Assembly (NCBI GenBank): GCA_907163345.1 | Contig: CAJQUN010001339.1 | Coordinates: forward strand, 1 to 64,000 | Source of the DNA: Haberlea rhodopensis | Taxonomy: Eukaryota; Streptophyta; Magnoliopsida; Lamiales; Gesneriaceae | Length of the DNA stretch: 64,000 nucleotides | Direction: 5' to 3' | In this document: positions 49,712 through 61,570 of the stretch, piece by piece | Numbering within the stretch: position 1 is the first letter of the stretch | How the letters are laid out: each line of letters starts with the position of its first letter | Program-made: the position numbers and the translations under genes | Notes under the pieces: model-generated | Seen by the model: the letters and a program-made list of their open reading frames with translations, nothing else | Database searches by the model: none | What the model was told of the DNA's origin: nothing

Positions 49712-52700
49712 AATCTTTCAAACGAAAAATGTTTAAAGTAAAAGGTTAGAAGCAGAAGTTGTGGATTCAAGACTATTCAAGTATTGATTAGAGAAATGGA
49801 TTGATCAATAAAAAGGTGGATTGGGGTAGCAGAGATTTGCATCTTTTTAAGGTAGTTTAATTTAATTCTTGAATCTTTTAGTTCTATTTATCGACAGAAG
49901 CTGAGTTGTTTTCTTTGATGTAATCAGAATATATTGGAAGTATTTCATATTTGCTAATAATGCAGCATATATTTCACATGTTTAGAGAAAACCTGCATGT
50001 ACTGTGACTGTCCTATGATTTCTCATATTTTCGATATATCTTGGTTGCTAATTAAAAGCTTAGGACATTCTTGACTCAAAATATTTCACAAATTTCAATA
50101 TATAATAGCTAGGTTTTTAATATTTCTTATATATTACTGTAGGAAAAGAGACTGCAGTAGAGTTTATATGCTGGGATTCAGTTTACCCTCTGTCTGTTCT
50201 TCGTTATAGTTATGGATGGAGTATATATACATTCAAACTTTGAAAAATTAAATTGTACAGTTAATTCATAATCGAGCTTTTATTTAGTTACACATGATTT
50301 AAAAAAAAAAAGATTAAATCGGAGTTGTCAGGCTTCATTTTTTTTATAAATTTTTACCCATTTTTTTATGAATGAAAGCTAATTTTTTAAATAATATAAA
50401 TTAGGCCTTCTTTAAATTATTTTGTAGACTGCATGTCTTTCACACGTTTTATGACCTTGTTGGTATAATTCTTTAAAACATTTACTCCAGAAATAAGCTT
50501 ATTGAATATATTTAGCATGCTTTCGGAGCTCATCGTTTTATGTTTAGATGTGAGTGAATATAAAATTTGGATTTTTATTTTTCTCGATTCTTGCTTATTA
50601 CACATACATATGATAACAATAAAAACAACAATAACACCAGCAATAATAATCAGATAAGTTATTCAGCAAAACTACTTATGTATTGGTGAAATGGCATTGA
50701 ACGGATCACAATCTTGAGTCGGAAATGTGTAGAACGGATGTGATAACCAAGGGGGGTACCGAGTTGGTGGATGAGCTTTAAACAAGATCATGACGATTCC
50801 CTCGGTTTGAGCTTGTAGGCTTGCTTAGTGCAGTTTATATGGTTGTGGTTTGCAAGCTCTACGGCATCAGCGGCTGGAGGTCCCTCGTCATAAAAAAAAA
50901 AGAAAAATAAAAAAATCGCGGAAGATTGCAAAATAAATTTGAAACAGTAATTATTTAATAGCATAGTGATGAATCTTGGTGAAAATTACAGGCTAGAAAG
51001 AACTTTGACAAGGTCATAGTCAAGTTTAGAACCTTATTGGGGTTAGAAAAGGCAAATGAATGAGAACAAAAAGCAAACAAGAATTCAGTGAAAAAGAAGA
51101 CAGGATAGCTGTATACAATTGGATTCAACTTCTTAACTTTACTTCACCCAAAACCAAACACCCACTATCCATGTCTGGGATCCCAACACATAAAAGGAAC
51201 ACACTACAATTTCTGGATAAGAATTATAAGTCTTACTAAAAACATCACCAACACTATTAACAGTGTGTAACAGCAACCCATTTGACATGTTTCCATTCGA
51301 ATAATTGCTTGTATATAATTCTTGATCATATCCCCTCAAATTTACACACGTCACAATTACCTTATGGTCTTACAGTGCCTTAAATCATAGTATTAAGGAT
51401 GTTCTAACTTCTAAGGGCCATGAGCGAGATGGAGAGGGGATACCCTAAAGCCGGCCCGAGCTGGGGTCAGCATAGTAGAATGAATGAGACGGCTCTAAAG
51501 ATTTGTCGGCAACACCTATAGTATATTGGATGATACAGCCTCTGACACTTATATGCCTTTTCATAAATAATTGTGGATAGTGCCATGACAAAAATATTAG
51601 TGAACACAAAACTCCACCACATATACCATGTAATACTTTTGGTCCTTTTAAAAGGTTGCTCTTACTTTTGCACGTATAGCAGCAGCAAGGTATGGGAACA
51701 AAAAGGCCTGACCCTAAAATTATGAAATATTATTCATTCATACAACATATCAATGTCGTAACATCCTCACTGAGTGCTGAACTAGATGCAGTGTCTGATG
51801 AATATTATTTCCTTTTAACTTTTCACATGGAGCTAGTGGCGATTTATCGATATCCTAACGTGGTTTGTAAATTGATTAATTATGCAGGTGTTTTTGAACC
51901 AGTAATGCTGTGAATGATTGATATCTTGATGCAAATAGACAAAATAATGGTTGAATGTTACATTTCTGGATACCAACATATTATCAATCATTTGATTTTT
52001 GAATATGACAGCTTCTGCATTCTACACTTTCTGCCACTTACGTATTTGATATATTCATCACATTCACCCATTTTGAAGATCAATCAAATTAAATTTTCAT
52101 AAAGGCAAACACAGGAATAGAGATAGGACCACCCGGTGTTTGGATGCACCAAAACACATACATGTGTTTATATATGTATGTATATTTATGTGTCTTGGTG
52201 CATAGGTGCACCCGGTGTGTGGGTGCACCAAGACACATACATGTGTTTATATATGTATGTATATTTTTTTATGTGTCTTGGTGTACCCAAACACCGGATG
52301 CACCTAAGATAAACCTTACCATGTTACTGAGTGATCCTCAGCACAAATATTATGACAAATGCTTAACCTTTGTCTTTTCAAATTGTCAGCATTTCACTCC
52401 ACAGTAAAATCAACAAGGCCCAATATTAGATTTATATGAAAAACCCACATAAATATTTCATTATTAACTGAATAATTCAAAGATCCATATCTGACCTCAA
52501 AAAATGCAAAGATTAATACTTTTACCAGGTCAGATTCAGAGAAAGTTAATTTTTTTGGGGGAAAGATAAAAGTTTAAGAAATGTTCATTAACATGAACCG
52601 TTTATAAAGTAGTGCAAAGAACATGGCAGAGAGGACTTTTGAAGGTGGGCAAGTTTTCATTTTTTGTGGGACTCAAAGACATGAAGATTACACCATGGCG

Positions 52701-53538
52701 GTAACAGTTTGGGAGTGGGATATATGCTTTATTATTAGAAGAAATAAAGTTAAAAATATAAAGTGCTTCATCATTGATTTCAAAGTCTTCAATTACATGT
52801 ACTTATGTATGGTTGAAATATATCAAAGAAATCAAATAAGGTCCATGGGATTGAATGTAAAGTGTTGTCTTACACCATTCTTTAGTGACATTTAGTAGCA
52901 CTTCCAATGGTTGTATTACAAAGCTTTTTACTTGCATTTTCTTCACTTGTTAAAACAATTTTTTTGTGGTGGTCCACCTTATGTCGCTTGCATGTATATA
53001 CACACCTATGGCAGATATTGAAAGTATACGTATTTGAGATACAATGGGATTATGAAAGAGTTGGTAATCTTTTATTATTCATTTTTCCCTTTTTTTTTGG
53101 ATTTTTCAAGAGTATTTTGAAATTATACACCAGTTTTTGAACTTCATCCAGAACCATCGCAGAATGTATTTTGGTTTGGGCTAAGTTTGACATTATAATC
53201 AATATTTTTAATCATATTTATCCTATTGGTAAATTTCCATGAGTTCTCTTCTATTATATCAAGGGTAGTAAAATAAAATAAAAATATTCAAAATAAACTA
53301 ATGAACAATATTGAGTATTGCAGGTTTTTTGGAAAGTGAGCTTAATTAGTGTAAATTTATAGGCATATGTAATAATTTAAACAAGTCTGCTGTCAACAAC
53401 CCTGAGCCTCCACTCAAGGAGGCTAAAAACTTTGTATCGATTTTCTCTATATAATTCAGCTGAGAGTGCTGATACTGTCATTATAAAACAAATTTAGCCC
53501 TCTAAATTAAGAAAAGAAAAAGAAAAAAAAAAGGCTAA
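49712..53538. other. gene-free spacer
   Basis: AT-rich DNA; the first 200-300 bases are likely the 3' untranslated region of the preceding gene. Short open frames (for example 51692, 52623, 52907) have no recognised family. A small MITE-like repeat lies at 52131-52304. Confidence 0.3.
52131..52304. mobile_element. MITE-like element with an internal 79-bp tandem duplication
   Basis: The left end CCCGGTGTTTGGATGCACCAA and the right end TTGGTGTACCCAAACACCGG are inverted copies. Inside, ACATACATGTGTTTATATAT and ATGTGTCTTGGTG occur twice with a 79-bp period, so the element is a tandem dimer of a palindromic unit. Confidence 0.6.
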
Positions 53539-53543
53539 TGAAT

Positions 53544-53734
53544 TATGGAAGAAACAGAATTTGAGGAAATTTTCCACTTACTTTATTTCTGTAAAGGGTA
53601 GCTTATTTATAAGCTTTACAAGGCTATACATAATTATGGAAAGATTACAAGGAATAAATACAGAATATTCGTTTCCAAGAATACAAGGATTTCCATGCAA
53701 TGTTTATGGAGTGATGATCGTTGTTTCCTTAATA
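53544..53734 (-). repeat. Copia 3' LTR
   Basis: 191 bp, identical to the copy at 57960-58150. It contains the palindromic TATA segment GCTTATTTATAAGC at 53601-53614. The pol frame ends inside it. Confidence 0.93.
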
Positions 53735-55638
53735 CGCCCCCGCAAAATGGACGTGCCATCGGCCACGGCGATTTTGGAACGAAGTAACTCAAACCGTGTG
53801 CGGTGAAGTGGTTTGGTGAGGATATCCGCAAGTTGATCAAGAGTGTTGACATAGGAGACATTGAGAAGTCCTTTGTTTGATAAGTCACGAACAAAGTGAA
53901 CGTCGATAGCAATGTGTTTCATGCGGGAGTGCATGACCGGGTGAAGGGCAAGGCGTGTGGCACCAATGTTGTCACAGAGGATGCGTGGCGAGTTGTGTAA
54001 GGAAATTCCAAGTTCCCGGAATAGATTCTTTATCCAACAAACTTCGGCAGCGGCTGAAGCTAGGGAGCGATATTCAGCTTCTGTGGAGGATCGAGCAACA
54101 CCATTTTGTTTGCGGGACCTCCACGAAATAGGATTAGGCCCAAGGAAAATGATATACGCAGAAGTGGACTTGCGGTCATGGTGATCACCCCCGAAGTCCG
54201 AGTCAGAGTAAGCTGTAAGAGACAAGTCCAGAGACTTTCGAAGAAGAAGCCCATGATGTAAAGTGTTCTTTAAATATCGAAATAGACGTTTAACAGCACT
54301 CCAGTCTTGATCGCTTGGGGCCGCCATAGCTTGAGCAAGTCGATTGACTGTAAACGCAATGTCGGGGCGAGTTAAGGTGAGATACTGGAGGCCACCAAGA
54401 GCACTGCGGTAATCTGTAGGTGACACCGAACTAGTGGAAGAGGATGAAGGTGGTTTGGCTGCCATAGGTGTTCGTAATGGTTTGGCCCCTTCCATATGGT
54501 GCCTACGCAGCAGATCAACCATGTATTTGTGCTGAGACAAGAAGAGTCCTTCCTTGCAACGTGCTACTTCAATTCCAAGAAAATAAGACAAGGAACCAAG
54601 ATCTTTGACAGCGAAGTGAGATTGAAGATGTTTGGTTACGGCAGCAAGGAGGGATGAGCTGGACCCTGTGATGATGAGATCGTCCACATAAACGAGGACA
54701 ATGAGATGTGCCTTGTGACGATGGAAGGTGAACAAAGATGTATCAGATAGAGACTGGGAGAAGCCAAATGAGTGAAGGGCTGAGCTCAACGCATGATACC
54801 AAGCCCGTGGTGCCTGGCGGAGGCCATATAAGGATTTCTTAAGGCGACAGACATGAGCGGGGTGTCCGATATCAATGAACCCTGGAGGTTGCGACATATA
54901 AACAGGCTCTTTGAGAGTTCCATGTAAGAAGGCGTTACTAATGTCGAGTTGCTGCAATGCCCAGTTATGCATTAATGCAAGAGACAAGACGGTTCGTATG
55001 GTGACAGGTTTAACCACCGGACTAAAGGTTTCAGTGTAGTCAATGCCAGGGCGTTGATGAAACCCTTTGGCAACAAGGCGGGCTTTAAATTTGTCAATTG
55101 TCCCATCGGGTTTGCGTTTGATACGATAAACCCATTTGCAGCCAATGATGTTAGAGTTGGCGGGAGGGGAGACGAGATCCCACGTGCCATGCCTTGTCAA
55201 TGCGGTGAATTCCTCAGCCATGGCATCTCGCCATTTCGGGTCAGAGAGAGCTTGAGAGATAGTGGTTGGTTCTACATCGTCTTGTAGAGGATATTTTGTG
55301 GCAGAGTTGATAACCTTGGGTTTGAAAATGTGATTCTGACTGCGGGTGCGCATTGTATGAGTGCGCTGTGGGTCAGGATGAGGGCTGTGAGGTAGTGCAT
55401 AATCATGGGAGGAGCCGGTGGGAGGGGCAATAGTGGACTCGGTAGGAGATATGAGGCTAGAGGTGGATGAGTCAGCTGGAGTTGGTGATCGTTCAGGTAC
55501 CGGGCGATTGTAGCAAGGCGGAGGCATATCAGCCGATGGCATGGTGTGCCTAGGTAATGGCGCCTGAAGAAAAATGTTCCTGACAGTTTTGTGTAGGGTT
55601 TGCTTTGAACGGAAAAATAAATTCCGTAAAACGGACAT
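53704..55638 (-). CDS. Copia reverse transcriptase-RNase H
   Basis: The frame is open from 55638, but its protein is a continuation of the upstream polyprotein, so the ATG there is probably not a true start. After a proline/serine-rich linker, RT begins near DPKWRDAMAEEFTALTRHGTW. Motifs: GCKWVYRIKRKPDGTIDKFK, ARLVAKGF, QLDISNAFLHG, LYGLRQAPRAWY, the catalytic LVYVDDLIITG and FLGIEV. RNase H has AYSDSDFGG, KSTSAYIIFLG, SSTEAEYRSLA and ILCDNIGA. The stop lies within the left LTR, about 30 bases past its boundary (last residues KETTIITP), so the polyprotein reads through the purine tract. Confidence 0.93.
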   Translation of the reverse strand: MSVLRNLFFRSKQTLHKTVRNIFLQAPLPRHTMPSADMPPPCYNRPVPERSPTPADSSTSSLISPTESTIAPPTGSSHDYALPHSPHPDPQRTHTMRTRSQNHIFKPKVINSATKYPLQDDVEPTTISQALSDPKWRDAMAEEFTALTRHGTWDLVSPPANSNIIGCKWVYRIKRKPDGTIDKFKARLVAKGFHQRPGIDYTETFSPVVKPVTIRTVLSLALMHNWALQQLDISNAFLHGTLKEPVYMSQPPGFIDIGHPAHVCRLKKSLYGLRQAPRAWYHALSSALHSFGFSQSLSDTSLFTFHRHKAHLIVLVYVDDLIITGSSSSLLAAVTKHLQSHFAVKDLGSLSYFLGIEVARCKEGLFLSQHKYMVDLLRRHHMEGAKPLRTPMAAKPPSSSSTSSVSPTDYRSALGGLQYLTLTRPDIAFTVNRLAQAMAAPSDQDWSAVKRLFRYLKNTLHHGLLLRKSLDLSLTAYSDSDFGGDHHDRKSTSAYIIFLGPNPISWRSRKQNGVARSSTEAEYRSLASAAAEVCWIKNLFRELGISLHNSPRILCDNIGATRLALHPVMHSRMKHIAIDVHFVRDLSNKGLLNVSYVNTLDQLADILTKPLHRTRFELLRSKIAVADGTSILRGRIKETTIITP

Positions 55639-57853
55639 GACGTGAAATAAACACGCGATGAGAGTTCAAGTCCAAGCATCGGTAGGCACTCTGAGACGTT
55701 GAATAGCCAAGAAATAAGCATGGTCGTGACGGATAATCTAGTTTACCTTTGGTATATGGTTTAAGCCACGGATAGCACAAACAGCCGAAGGTGCGAAGCT
55801 TGAGATAATTAGGTTTTCGAGCAAAAAGCACCTCAAAGGGACTACGATTGCGGAGGAGAGGTGTAGGCATGCGATTGATGAGATAGACCGCAGTTTGTAG
55901 GGCAGGAGTCCAAAAAACTGGGGGAAGATGAGCATGATGTAATAGTGCTCGTCCAGTTTCAAGGATATGGCGATGACGACGCTCAGATGTGCCATTCTGT
56001 TGAGGAGTGTGAGGAGCGGTGGTAAGCCAACTTATGCCAGAGGCTGCAAGATATGACTTTAAAGCAACAAATTCACCTCCGTTATCAGAGTAAAAATTCC
56101 GAATACTCTGACCAAATTGTTTTTCCACTAGTAAGCGAAAATTCATGAAAATCGACTGCACCTGAGATTTTGCGGCCATGGGAAATAACCAACAGTATTT
56201 ACTGTAATGATCAACTAATAATAAGTAATATCGGCAACCATCAAGAGAGGTGATAGAATTTGGACCCCACACATCAGCATATATATAATGAAGTGGATGC
56301 AAAGCAGTGAGTGATGTACGCATAAACGGTAATTGGTGAGTCTTACTCACATTACAAGAATCACAAAAAGACTTTGTCGCACATGATTTGTTCGAAATAG
56401 GTAAACGATAATTGGAAATAACAAAATTATTTGTCCTAAATGAGGGGTGACCAAGTCGAGCATGCCAAGTAAGAGAGGTAGTGCGAGCGCCAAATGAAGC
56501 AGAATTCACTGTAGACTTGAAATCAAGGGATGATGGATGGATGTGATAAACACCATTATCACATGTTCCTTGCGCCAGACGCGCCCCCGTAAGTGGATCC
56601 TTCACAACAAAGTAAGATGAATAAAATTCAACGGATACATCATTTGCTTTAGTAAATTGGTGCACCGATAATAGATTTTTCTTGGCCGATGGAACACATA
56701 GAACATTTGATAGTTTGAAGTCACGATGAGGAAATTTAAGAACGGAAGTACCAGTATGAGAGATTGGTAAGCCGGTTCCATCGGCAAGCTGGACTTCCTC
56801 GGTGCCGTCGTATTCAGAGTGAATGGTTAGATTGTTAAGGTCGGCCGTTAAATTGTGGGAAGCTCCGGAGTCCATAAGCCAAGGTTGCGGGTTGGATGGT
56901 GCATGGGGTGACTGAACCATGTTGGCCGATGGGGAGAATTTTCTGCAGTAAGGGGCAATGTGACCCGGATGACCGCATAATTGACAAAGCACTTGTGCGC
57001 GCTGTTGTTGTCCCCAAGATGAACCAGTACCACTGCGGGTTCGCTGCTGGTTTCGTCCAGAGTTATTGGAGCGGCCACGGTGCTGCTGGGAACCACCACG
57101 TGGAGAGTGATTTTGTCGAGGATTGATACGGGGTGAAGTATGGCTATTCGGCATGTGAGATGCCACATTGGCTGTAGCAACTAGATTTGAGTTGTGAGAT
57201 TCAATACGTTTCAGATATAATTCATGGCCAACCAATAAATCGTGTAACTCCTCGAACGTGAGTGAGGTTTCACGCGCACGTATTGGTGCTGCAATTTCGC
57301 GGTACGTAGGACCAAGACCATTGAGAGTGTAAAGCGTAATATCATCGGCGGAGAGTGGCTTGTCGATGATTGCAAGTTCATCAGTTTTTGATTTGATAAG
57401 ATGAAGAAATTCACTAACAGATTGGCTGCCGAGGGTGGCACGGGACAAATCATCTTTGATTTGCATAACACGGGCACGAGATTTGCTTGCAAATAGACGA
57501 GTGAGGGTCGACCATGCCTGAGCTGCTGTGGTGGCCGATGACACCATGGGAAGGATTTCTGGAGAAAGGGAGCCAAAAATGGCTGCTAGCAGGAGCTGGT
57601 CTTGCTGAAACCAGTGTAAAAACTCAGCAGAAGGTGGTTGATCGGAGCCTTTGGGAGGGCAGATCGTGGAACCATCAATATGAGAGGCTAGGTTATAGCC
57701 ATTAAGCAATGCAGTGAGGTGCGCACGCCAGGAAGGGAAGTTGCTGGCCGTTAGTCGTATAGGTATGTGCTGGTGCGCGGTGATCGGAATGATGGGGAGG
57801 GCAGTTTGGGTGGCTGGAGACGCGGCAGTGGTGTTGTCAGACATGGTGGACAA
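55550..57853 (-). CDS. Copia gag-protease-integrase polyprotein
   Basis: 767 residues from MSTMSDNTTAASP. A UBN2-type gag (LTASNFPSWRAHLTALLNG, RVMQIKDDLSRATLGSQSV) is followed by one zinc knuckle CQLCGHPGHIAPYC. The aspartic protease has WLMDSGASHNLT. The GAG-pre-integrase zinc motif (WHARLGHPSF, CDSCNVSKTHQLPF) leads to the integrase core with DVWGP, NFYSDNGGEF and NGTSERRHRHILETGR (D, D, E). The frame ends at 55550 shortly after the integrase C-terminal RCLFLGYSTSQSAYRCLD, where RT-RNase H continues in another frame with an 89-base overlap. Recent insertion makes a single-base error or fresh mutation more likely than a programmed shift. Confidence 0.93.
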   Translation of the reverse strand: MSTMSDNTTAASPATQTALPIIPITAHQHIPIRLTASNFPSWRAHLTALLNGYNLASHIDGSTICPPKGSDQPPSAEFLHWFQQDQLLLAAIFGSLSPEILPMVSSATTAAQAWSTLTRLFASKSRARVMQIKDDLSRATLGSQSVSEFLHLIKSKTDELAIIDKPLSADDITLYTLNGLGPTYREIAAPIRARETSLTFEELHDLLVGHELYLKRIESHNSNLVATANVASHMPNSHTSPRINPRQNHSPRGGSQQHRGRSNNSGRNQQRTRSGTGSSWGQQQRAQVLCQLCGHPGHIAPYCRKFSPSANMVQSPHAPSNPQPWLMDSGASHNLTADLNNLTIHSEYDGTEEVQLADGTGLPISHTGTSVLKFPHRDFKLSNVLCVPSAKKNLLSVHQFTKANDVSVEFYSSYFVVKDPLTGARLAQGTCDNGVYHIHPSSLDFKSTVNSASFGARTTSLTWHARLGHPSFRTNNFVISNYRLPISNKSCATKSFCDSCNVSKTHQLPFMRTSLTALHPLHYIYADVWGPNSITSLDGCRYYLLLVDHYSKYCWLFPMAAKSQVQSIFMNFRLLVEKQFGQSIRNFYSDNGGEFVALKSYLAASGISWLTTAPHTPQQNGTSERRHRHILETGRALLHHAHLPPVFWTPALQTAVYLINRMPTPLLRNRSPFEVLFARKPNYLKLRTFGCLCYPWLKPYTKGKLDYPSRPCLFLGYSTSQSAYRCLDLNSHRVFISRHVRFTEFIFPFKANPTQNCQEHFSSGAIT

Positions 57854-57959
57854 AGTGGTTTTTAGGGTTTTGGTGCAGATGGTCTGGACAGAGAGGCTAG
57901 GGCTGGAGGGAAAAAAAAAAAAAATTAAGACCTCGTGAGAGATTGGAGCTCTGATACCA

Positions 57960-58150
57960 TATGGAAGAAACAGAATTTGAGGAAATTTTCCACTTACTTT
58001 ATTTCTGTAAAGGGTAGCTTATTTATAAGCTTTACAAGGCTATACATAATTATGGAAAGATTACAAGGAATAAATACAGAATATTCGTTTCCAAGAATAC
58101 AAGGATTTCCATGCAATGTTTATGGAGTGATGATCGTTGTTTCCTTAATA
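57960..58150 (-). repeat. Copia 5' LTR with TATA box at 58017-58030
   Basis: 191 bp. In the element's orientation this is the promoter-bearing LTR: GCTTATAAATAAGC is a self-complementary TATA segment about 120 bp from the LTR start. Confidence 0.93.
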
Positions 58151-58155
58151 TGAAT

Positions 58156-59230
58156 ATCACCTGTGGCTATTTTTTGAGCAGTTAACATCACTCTTTGAAT
58201 TAGTCATATAGGTGAGATCCAGCACAATTCGAGGGGGGTGGACTCCTCTACACTCCATGAATCGGGTGTAGATGTTTTTGCTCTTGTTCACTTTACTAAC
58301 TACCGCTCCAACCGACCCGCCGCCAATTAATATCGCTTAATAGGGGAACCCCAGGATGTCGATCAATTTGTTTCTATCAGTCACATTTAAACATAACAAA
58401 ATCAAAATAAGTTTCATCGATGCATAATAATTCATAGAGGAGAGTAAGGCAAGATCATTTAAGGGATACAACATCATGCATAATGTTCAACTCCATCAGC
58501 AACCATGTGGGTATTAGCCACTTGAAAACTCAAAGAATTCAATAATCAATTCATAAACATTGAATATTTCCCTTTCCCACAGAATTTTAATTCTTATGTT
58601 GCAAACATGATGGTCTAAACAACTTAAAACTGTTATCTAGATCAGGTAATATCCACGAGACAATTAGTGATCTGATGGCATTTCATATGTGAAACATGCA
58701 AGATCAACCGATTTTAGTGTAATGGAATTCTCAGGAGCCTTCAGAGTTTTACAGCATTCTGTTAATGCTCCTAGTCACCCATGAGGACCTAAATGCATAC
58801 TCTCTTTGACTCAATCCCTGTTGATGCTAACAAGTAGGGGAGGGAGCATCCAAGCAAGTTGCAATCTCATGTTGTTCTCTGTAATCAACAAATCACTGTA
58901 TAGGATACAACTTTATTGCAAAGAAACCGTGTAATGATCGTCTTCAAAGGAGAGAACAAAAGACACAAGCACCAGCTTCTAGCTCAATTCACGTAGGAGC
59001 TCCCACGATTGGGAGATATATTAGGTTTGAGATTCAAACCTCATCCCCCTTTGCCTATCAAAAAAAAAGGTGGGAAAATAAATAACAGATAGCATATATG
59101 TTCCGAGTGCAAAAAAAACGTGATCCTTCTGAAAAAGAAGTTTCCTTCCACCATTATGGCCGCTGATATTGATCGATTATCATCAAAGTATGCTAGAGAG
59201 CATGATGTGGAATGATGATGACTTTCAATC
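58156..59230. other. spacer between Copia elements, no gene
   Basis: Moderately AT-rich. A GC-richer patch at 58200-58370 gives an open minus-strand stretch with LIGGGSVGAVV but no family was recognised. Confidence 0.3.
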
Positions 59231-59580
59231 TGTTGGGTACCAATGATATCTGATATTCAGTGTTTCAAATGAGAAGGAATTATTTTGAACTAGAGAAGAA
59301 ATTTTTTTGAAGGAAACTAAAGCTACGGAAAAATATAAGAAACACAATTGATGGATGGAAATAATGTTTTTTTTAAATCATCGTATCACCTTTAGTGCCT
59401 TCTACATGGTCACCAAAGTCATCGTACGCATGCAAAACAGTAAATACATAGAAGACTAAACACATGTCATTCTTGACATCTAGCAATTATTTACGGCATC
59501 CTAACAATCAAGCACACGGCAAAATTAAAAAATCAAGCATGACTTAATCATGAATTATAAATTAATATTTTACCCCCTCC

Positions 59581-59907
59581 TTAATTTATAATGCATATAC
59601 GGTTCTTGAAGTGCTCTAATTTCTCTGAAGATATTGGCTTTATAAATGTATATGTTATCTTCTCTTCAGCATCATTAACGAGATTTCTGATAAAATGGTG
59701 AGGAAGTTCAATATACTTTGATTTTGCATGAAAGATGATTTTTTTTATCATAGCAATAGCAGACATATTGTCACACAAATTTTTTTTAGTACTTTTTGGC
59801 TTTTGTTGTAAATTTTTAAGAACTCTTCGCAGCCAAATTGCTTCACAGGCAGCATCAGTAGCAGCAATATATTCTACTTCTGCAGATGAAAGTGCAACTG
59901 TCTTCAA
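59581..59907 (-). pseudogene. Copia RNase H fragment
   Basis: VALSSAEVEYIAATDAACEA, IWLRRVL, CDNMSAI and SKYIELPHHFIRN are the usual C-terminal landmarks of Copia pol. The frame opens after the KTS region has been lost. Confidence 0.85.
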
Positions 59908-61570
59908 TTTTTTAGAAGATCAAGAATTTGGTTTTGAACCAATACAAAATATATATCCAGATATTTTTTTTGTCATCAATTGATCCAGCCCAATCACTGG
60001 CAGCGTAGTCAATTATGCTATTTTCATTTTCTTTTACATATTGATACCGTTCTTTTTTGTTCCCTGTAAATATCGTAGTATCCTTTTGGCAACGAAAAAA
60101 TGATTTTGACTTGGGTCATTATAAATCTGGATATCATGTTCATTGAATGAACAATATCTAGCCCGGTGTTAGTGAGGTACATTATTGAACCCGTTAGACT
60201 TCGATGAACTGTTGCGTTGGCCTTTTTTGCCCCGTCATTATGCTAATTTTTCATTTAAGGCCATTGGAGTTGTGACAGGATTATACATTGACATATTAAA
60301 TTTTTTCAACAAATCTTCTGTATATTTTTCTTGAGAAATATAAATTTCCCCCTTTTTCTATTGCACTTGACGGACAAGAAAATATTTCATAATGCCCGGA
60401 TATGTCATCTCATGCTCTTTCATCATGGCCTTTTTTGAATTCTTCTAGCATCACAAGGTTAGTGCCAGTATATATCAAATCATCAACATAAGACGCACTA
60501 TCAAAAAATCATTTGTACCTCAATTTTTGACATATAGTGATGGCTCACTCAGGCTTTGATAGAATCCATTGTTGATAAAGTAATTGTCAATTTTATTATT
60601 CCATGCTCGAGGTGCATGTTTCAAGACATAAAGTGATTTGTGGAGGCGGTATACCATTTTTTCTTTGTCTTTTACTACGTAGCCTTGCGGTTGTCTTCTT
60701 CTTGCAATTCTCCATTTAGAAAAGCTTATTCGACCTCAAGTTGATAGACTGATAGTTTATTTTGTGCAACAACATCAAGTACAATGTGAATAGTTTTCAT
60801 TCTCGCAACAGGTGCAAAAGTTTCATTGAAATCGATCCCAGGCTGTTGTGAATAGCCTTTTGCAACAAGTCGAGCTTTGTGTTTTTGAACAGATCTGTCT
60901 TTGTTAAATTTAGTTTGGTAAATCCACTTTAGTATGACTACATCTTTATTTTTAGGAGGATCAACCAGGTTCCAAGTTTGATTTTTTCATAATAGTGGTC
61001 ATCTCATCATCCCTGACTTTTGTCAGATTTCTTATTTCACAGCCTCCTCAAAATTATGTGATTCACAAGAAAAAAATATAATATTTGATAAATCATATTT
61101 TTTTAATGATCGTACCTTTTTCTCACCGGGGATTTTGAATCAGAATCTAAGTCTAATATATTTTGGCTGTGTGATGGATCTATTGAAGAATTTGCACCAG
61201 AATCTTCTGTTTGGATTAAACAAATGATGTGTCTTTGATTCATCACCGTAACCAATAAAAATATATTTTTCACATTTTTCATCAAAATTTCTCTCGTTGT
61301 TGTGAATGAATGAGAGAATAAGCCAAACATCCAAAAGTACGTAGATGTTTGATATCTGGTTTACGTTTGCATCAAGCTTCATATAAAGTTTTATTTGGAT
61401 TGGCTTTCGTTGATGATTTGTTGAGGATGTAACAATTTCAGCCAAAAGGTGTTGGGAAGACCTTTTGCTTTCAACATACTTCTCGACATTTCAACAGTGG
61501 TTCGATTTTTTCTTTCCGTTACACCATTATGTTGAGGTGTGTAGCGTGCTGTCAACTACATCCGTATTCC

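Larger units (their letters stand above)
53544..58150 (-). mobile_element. young full-length Copia retrotransposon with TA...TA LTR ends
   Basis: The target duplication TGAAT is at 53539-53543 and 58151-58155. LTRs at 53544-53734 and 57960-58150 are both 191 bp and identical by eye. On the element strand they start TATTAAGG and end TTCCATA, not TG...CA. The primer site TGGTATCAGAGC is at 57948-57959, and a purine tract GCGGGGGCG abuts the left LTR. Gag, protease, integrase, RT and RNase H are all present in two overlapping frames. Confidence 0.95.

Noticed and set aside
55272..57576. Extra open frames inside the Copia element (for example 149, 121 and 110 residues)
   Set aside because: They are shadows of the gag-integrase and RT frames; none has a recognisable domain.
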